Source: Quillaja saponaria (Eukaryota > Streptophyta > Magnoliopsida > Fabales > Quillajaceae). Taken from it: a stretch of 64,000 bases of DNA. The position numbers were made by a program, and so were the translations under genes. Each line of letters begins with the position of its first letter. The stretch's first letter is position 1. Under the pieces are notes generated by a model. It was not told the DNA's origin, searched no databases, and worked only from the letters and a program-made list of their open reading frames with translations. The DNA lies in assembly GCA_029379385.1 (NCBI GenBank), contig CM055614.1:12653528-12717527 (forward strand), given 5' to 3'. Positions 59,690 to 64,000 of this stretch are shown piece by piece.

Positions 59690-60420
59690 GCTTTGCATGC
59701 ATGGCTTTATACATTTTCCTTGCATGCATGCATGCATGGGTTGAGTTTTGCATGCATGCATGCATGGCTTTAGGGTTGCATGCGTGAGTTTAGGCTTTGC
59801 ATGCATGAATGCCTTCATGGTTGCATGCATGAGTTTAGGCTTTGCATGCATGTATGACTTTAGGGTTTGCATGCGTGCATTATTCACTTTAGGGTTTACA
59901 TGCATGTATCCATGGCATTAGCCTTTGCATCCATGCCTTTAGGGTTTTCATGCATGCATCCATGGATGGAATTAGGGTTTGCATGCATGAATGGAATTAA
60001 GGTTTATATGCATGCATGGATGATATTAGGCTTTGCATGCATGCATTCTTCACTTTAGGGTTTGCATGCTTGCATTCTTCACCTTAGGGTTTGCATGCTT
60101 GCATTCTTCACTTTAGGGTTTACATGCATGCATGGATGGCATTAGGGGTTTCATGTATGCATCCATGCCTTTAGGTGTAACTTTTGGCGGGAAACTAACC
60201 CTAACTATAATATTATTCTTTTCCTAAGGTTTCCATGCATGGGGATTACAGTTTATGGTTACATGCATGGGTTTAGGGTTGCATGCATGACTTAAAGGTT
60301 TGCATGCATGGGTTTGGGTTTGCATGCATGACTTTAGGGTTTCCATGCATGGGTTTATGGTTTCCATGCATGGGTTTAGGGTTGCATGCATGACTTAAAG
60401 GTTTGCATGCATGCATTTAG
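59690..60420. repeat. Telobox/RY minisatellite inside the LTR
   Basis: Irregular units of about 20-35 bp alternate a TTTAGGGTTT-type core with GCATGC/CATGCATG palindromes. The TTAGGGTTT telobox core occurs at least seven times and CATGCATG-type runs more than a dozen times. A cleaner 30-bp subarray (gcattcttcactttaggg then tttgcatgctt) lies at about 60,043-60,125, and a second higher-order unit of about 105 bp repeats at 60,260-60,410. The alternating purine-pyrimidine GCATGCATGC runs could form hairpins or left-handed DNA. None of the other five LTR copies in this window contains such an array. Confidence 0.93.
60183..60194. promoter_or_regulatory. E2F-like site 1 in the LTR
   Basis: TTTGGCGGGAAA fits the E2F/DP consensus (core TTCCCGCC on the minus strand). 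It sits in a conserved block ggtgtaactttt that recurs 335 bp away with a second site. Binding is inferred from the motif only. Confidence 0.5.
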
Positions 60421-60516
60421 GGGTTGATGGAAATATTCGAGTGAACGGGGTGAATGCAAATATTGGTGTGAATCAAATGAATGAGTTTAATTTATTGCAT
60501 GGGACTAGGGTGTAAC

Positions 60517-60529
60517 TTTCGGCGGGAAA
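60517..60529. promoter_or_regulatory. E2F-like site 2 in the LTR
   Basis: TTTCGGCGGGAAA contains the same TTCCCGCC core on the minus strand and lies in the same ggtgtaacttt context as site 1. The two contexts look like a duplication that flanks the second half of the minisatellite. Confidence 0.5.
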
Positions 60530-60539
60530 CTATAACCAA

Positions 60540-61480
60540 ATAAATCCAAATATCAGAAATATCAACTAACATCTCAAGATAAATCATCAAACTAGCTTAT
60601 ATTATCATAACATTCTTTAAATCAAAATTAAGTAAATCGAAAGACTTGTCCCACGAGTTCCTAAGATCTACATCATATATATGAGATAAGATGTATATAT
60701 ATATATATATATTTATAGTTAAAGACAAAATCTCAATACATGGCTAACCAAGATTTGAGAAGAACTAATATAAAAAAAAATTAACTTTTCTATGGAATAT
60801 AAGAGTGCATAGAGGATATTAGTAAAATTTAAAAGTATCATAGTGAGTATTATCTACTCACAAATCATGCTAACTCAAATGATTCCACACCAAAGATCAA
60901 ACGATTCCAAGATAATTCTCTTAAGAACCTAAAATGATAACATCACCACAATATTCAAATAACAAAAAATATTCAAAATAGAGTTAACAAACTTGTAAAT
61001 AAAAATACTTCTAAACAAAGCTTAGCTCTAGAATTCCTACCTTAAGTAAGTACCAATTAGTTAACCAACCAATCTTTCATTCCAAGAATCTTAATAATTT
61101 CTACTACTATTCTAGTGAGTCCAAAAGGAAAATAATTATTTATCCAAGTTAGAACCAAAATGTAAAAATCATTCAAGGTTTTACAATTATCAAAATAAGA
61201 GTTCCTTCGGTTCTTACATTACAAATTAAATTCTCTAATATAATCATTAAAACTAAACTAACAAAAATATTTTTCATAATATTTAGAAATAGTAAGATCT
61301 AGCAATATTAATTAAATAGTCTTAGATTCAAATAAACTAAGTGTTAAAAAAACTAAATCCCTAAATTAATTTCCAAGACAAACTTCAAAAATTGACATGA
61401 AGAAATATGAATATAATCCCTATAAGGTATGATAAAGGAGTATACTACATAATAAGAGAATACCTACTTACCTAAGTGTG
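60540..61480. other. AT-rich middle part of the LTR, nothing recognised
   Basis: No ORF or repeat of note apart from an AT run at about 60,692-60,711. It is assigned to the LTR only by position between its recognised parts. Confidence 0.4.
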
Positions 61481-61828
61481 ATTTAGAGTAGGAAAAGACC
61501 AAAAATCACCAAATCTAAGAAATTAGAATTACTAATTTCATGGGCTGAATTAGGAATAGTTTTTCCTTTCTTTTGGAGATAAACCATGAGGATTATGATG
61601 TGAAGACTAGGAAAATGATTGGTAAGACAAAAGGATGAAATTTTTTTGGTTGAGTAGTAACAAATTTGAAAGGAATGGAGTGGGGAGGAGGAGGTTATGA
61701 TTCCTTCCTTGTGGTTGATATGAAATGGAAGCAATGGGGAAAGTGAGCTATAACTCATGGGATGGCAAAATGGAAGGGATAAGGTGCACAATTTTTACAA
61801 AACTACCCTCCCTTTTGTTTTGTAATTT

Positions 61829-61846
61829 GTGTGTGTGTGTGTGTGT
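61829..61846. repeat. (GT)n microsatellite
   Basis: About nine GT units followed by a T-rich run, near the presumed outer edge of the 5' LTR. Confidence 0.9.
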
Positions 61847-62030
61847 TTTTTTCTTTTTTCATTACTTATTTTTATTAGTTACCTAAGCATTGATATAAAC
61901 AAAATATCATATAATTTATTATACATGAAATAATTCACATTCTTGTACTTTGGTGAAAATGTTATGGAGTGAGAAAAATATAATATTTCTTCTCTATTTG
62001 TGCCTTGTGAATAATTGAATAAATATTAAT

Positions 62031-64000
62031 TGTCACACCTTACACAGTGACATGACTAGTTGAAAGAATGGATAACCGAACTTTCGTAACCTAGACTCGA
62101 AATTCAAAAGAAAACACACAATTATTTATTTTAAAAGACATTAAAAGATAACTTTGAAATAATATGACTAATGTATATATATACATTCACTGAAAGGAGT
62201 AGTATTTTAAAAAATTTTGGCAGAGGTTCCCGATAAAGTAGAGCATGCCCAAATAGTACATATAACATATATAACCTTGTTAACACAACAACAAGGCAAT
62301 AAAAGCATTACAGTAACCACAAGGAGCTCCGCTCCATTTCATACCATATAAATTAACATACTAAACTATTCAACAAATCAAAAATCCATGACTCAAGCCC
62401 TAATGTGATAGCAAACCTTCATCTCATGTCTTCAAGTAAGTAATCTCAGGTAAACTATCTTGCTGCAGCACTATCAGCAAGTCAGGTTTCACTCGGTGGA
62501 GTTTGATGAGATCCTAATACTAAAACCAAACATAAACAAAAGAGGAGTGAGTCATAAAGACTTAATGAGTGAAAAACATACCCAAAGGGCCAATAATCAA
62601 AGCAATTCAATCTTACACGTACATGTATATAGAAAATGTAAAGTTAAACCCAACACAACTGACAAAAAAAAACAATATGCTAACAAGGCAAGCAAAGCAT
62701 CCAAAAAGGCTAATAATCGAAGTAACTCAACACCCACACACCATAAACATATCATTCTCGGGGCTTTTTTGCTCTTGCACACCAAATGTATATAACTTCT
62801 CACATAACCTTTATGGGGCTGAGTTTCTCAAATATATTATTCAAATATCAAATAATCAAATTGAATATATTCTAGGTGCACCCTAAATTCTAAGTCACTT
62901 AAAAATAATAATTTCATTGGCCCTTATCAAACACAAACAAGATTTCACACTAATATACACAATATACCAAATGATAAATTTTATAAAAAAAACATAGCAT
63001 TCTTACTATGTGAATCAATCAAAGCATTAAACATACATATTTGATAACTATATATATACATATACACATAAAAAAATATTCAACACACACTAGCAACCAA
63101 AAAATAGCATTTTTCACTCACAAGATTTATGGATTTTGCTCATCGTTCCTTCTTGAATTCAAAAGTGTCGATGGATCAATGTTGCGTTCCAGGGTTAAAA
63201 ATCATAATTTCAAGTATTACTTAGTTTGTAAATTCATAGGTTATAATCCTCTAATTACCTAAACCTATATATATTACTTCCATGTATTTACTAAAAGTTA
63301 ATTTCTCTTAAGCATTTCAACAAATACCTTGAAGGCATAATTTATTCCAATTCATGTGTATGTATATATTCAAGTTGGGTTAATTACTTAAAATTATTCA
63401 AAAGCTTGAATTCTAGAAACTTAACACTAACCCACTCTAAATTCTCCATTGTTATCACTTTCAAGCTTCCATTCCTAGACTTTCATTCACAACTACTAAA
63501 ACCCATTATCTAATTCTCAATAAACAAGAAGGAAAAAGGTATGAATTACATGAAAAAAAAAGCAATTACTTGAATTTTAGGGTAACTAGAACTACCCAAC
63601 TCACAGCTGACCAAGCAACTGGTTGTTGCCGTTGATGGAGGAGGTGATGTCTTGTTGCTAAGTGGTTGACGGCAGCTACTAGAGGAAGTTGATGGTCAGC
63701 AATTGGAAGAAAAAGAGCTAGGAAGCTCGGATTACACCTAAAACAGAGTTATTGCCCAAAACAAGGCTTCTGATCCTGTTGTCATGACTTGAACTTGGCT
63801 GATTTTGGTTCACACACACACAAGGCTAGAATCAAGGAGTAACAAAGCTATACCAGCAAAAAGGAGGGCTGGAACTCTCGGCCAGCAAGGAAAACACAAA
63901 GACAAAAGCAAGGGAAGGAAACAAGAGTAGAGGCGATGAAAAAAAAAAAACATATGAGGAATCGGCCAAAGAAGGAAAGAAATAGGAAGGAAAATAAAGG
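62031..64000 (-). mobile_element. Long gypsy-type LTR, minus strand, cut by window end
   Basis: It starts tgtcacaccttacacagtgacatgactagttgaaag, which aligns with the terminus at 6,898. Further landmarks: ggagctccgctcc (62,325), gaggagtgagtcataaag (62,543), tggggctgagtttctcaa (62,814) and a purine-rich GC island from about 63,600 to the window end. It lies head-to-tail with the LTR below it, the same tandem arrangement seen at 27,451-34,449. The 5' end is outside the window. Confidence 0.7.

Larger units (their letters stand above)
58689..62030 (-). mobile_element. 5' LTR of the gypsy element, with internal minisatellite
   Basis: The lower edge, tagtcacaacccaacc ... catgactagagaagtgaa, is a diverged copy of the family terminus seen at 6,898 and 62,031 (tgtcacacc ... 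catgactag.tgaaa). The primer site and gag follow on the minus strand, so this is the 5' LTR. A purine-rich island on the + strand (61,490-61,790) matches the position of the CT-rich islands of the other copies. A minisatellite of about 730 bp occupies the middle. The upper edge is not defined; the next LTR of the family begins at 62,031, so 62,030 is the maximum. Confidence 0.6.

Noticed and set aside
59654..60058. ORFs on both strands with repeated MHA/CMH-type residues
   Set aside because: They are read-through of the GCATGC minisatellite; the repeated residues come from the DNA repeat, not from a protein family.
59690..60420. Possible CRISPR-like array
   Set aside because: Repeats are irregular in length and sequence, spacers are not unique, and the context is a plant LTR.
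59690..60420. Interstitial telomere array
   Set aside because: TTTAGGG never occurs in uninterrupted tandem; each copy is separated by GCATGC-type sequence, so it is not telomeric repeat DNA.
62460..62886. Overlapping 105-111-codon ORFs on the + strand
   Set aside because: They lie in the conserved 3' half of a minus-strand LTR; the aligned LTR copies carry no matching open frame.

Overview
The window is nuclear DNA from a flowering plant, most likely a eudicot. It is strongly AT-rich, full of transposon remains, and holds one convincing host gene. That gene is an 18-exon cytosolic phosphoglucomutase at 40,886-51,522 on the + strand. Every intron in the model is GT-AG, and the joined exons give an uninterrupted 583-residue enzyme. 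No tRNA, rRNA, operon or CRISPR array was found, and nearly all short ORFs are noise or fragments of dead mobile elements.

Layout. 1-6,900 is AT-rich sequence with a 5-kb-spaced direct repeat, a possible retrocopy ending in A27, a C27 tract and one unidentified coding-like fragment. 6,898-10,400 is a long Ty3/gypsy-type LTR on the minus strand. 10,855-17,375 is a complete but dead Ty1/copia element on the minus strand, with 461/460-bp LTRs, a Met-tRNA primer site and the target duplication GATTA. 17,937-19,608 is a small element with about 235-bp terminal direct repeats. A MITE, a hAT-like end and a SINE-like unit follow. 23,200-25,845 is a dead PIF/Harbinger element on the minus strand that carries both its transposase and its Myb-like partner gene. 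27,451-34,449 holds two very long LTRs of one family in tandem; the first has TG/CA ends and the target duplication ATATT. 35,146-38,162 is a dead hAT transposase locus. 39,587-39,933 is a Mutator-type MITE with a 9-bp target duplication.

The phosphoglucomutase gene follows. Its largest intron (intron 5) contains an 867-bp TRIM-like miniature retrotransposon and a 225-bp Tourist-like MITE. Downstream are a degenerate tandem duplication (52,040-53,800) and a long-inverted-repeat element (54,654-56,218) that encloses a piece of the same long-LTR family. The window ends in a minus-strand gypsy element: gag/protease relic at 56,780-58,450, primer site at 58,677 and a long LTR from 58,689 upward, followed by another LTR of the family running off the window end.

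The most unusual structure lies inside that last long LTR at 59,690-60,420. It is a minisatellite that alternates the telobox (TTAGGGTTT) with RY-type GCATGC motifs, and two E2F-like GGCGGGAA sites lie in and beside it. In plants the telobox and RY motifs recruit Polycomb-linked factors and E2F sites mark cell-cycle genes, so a mobile LTR carrying all three is worth testing. The functional reading is inference. Interval ends of degenerate elements are approximate unless a TSD or terminus is quoted.
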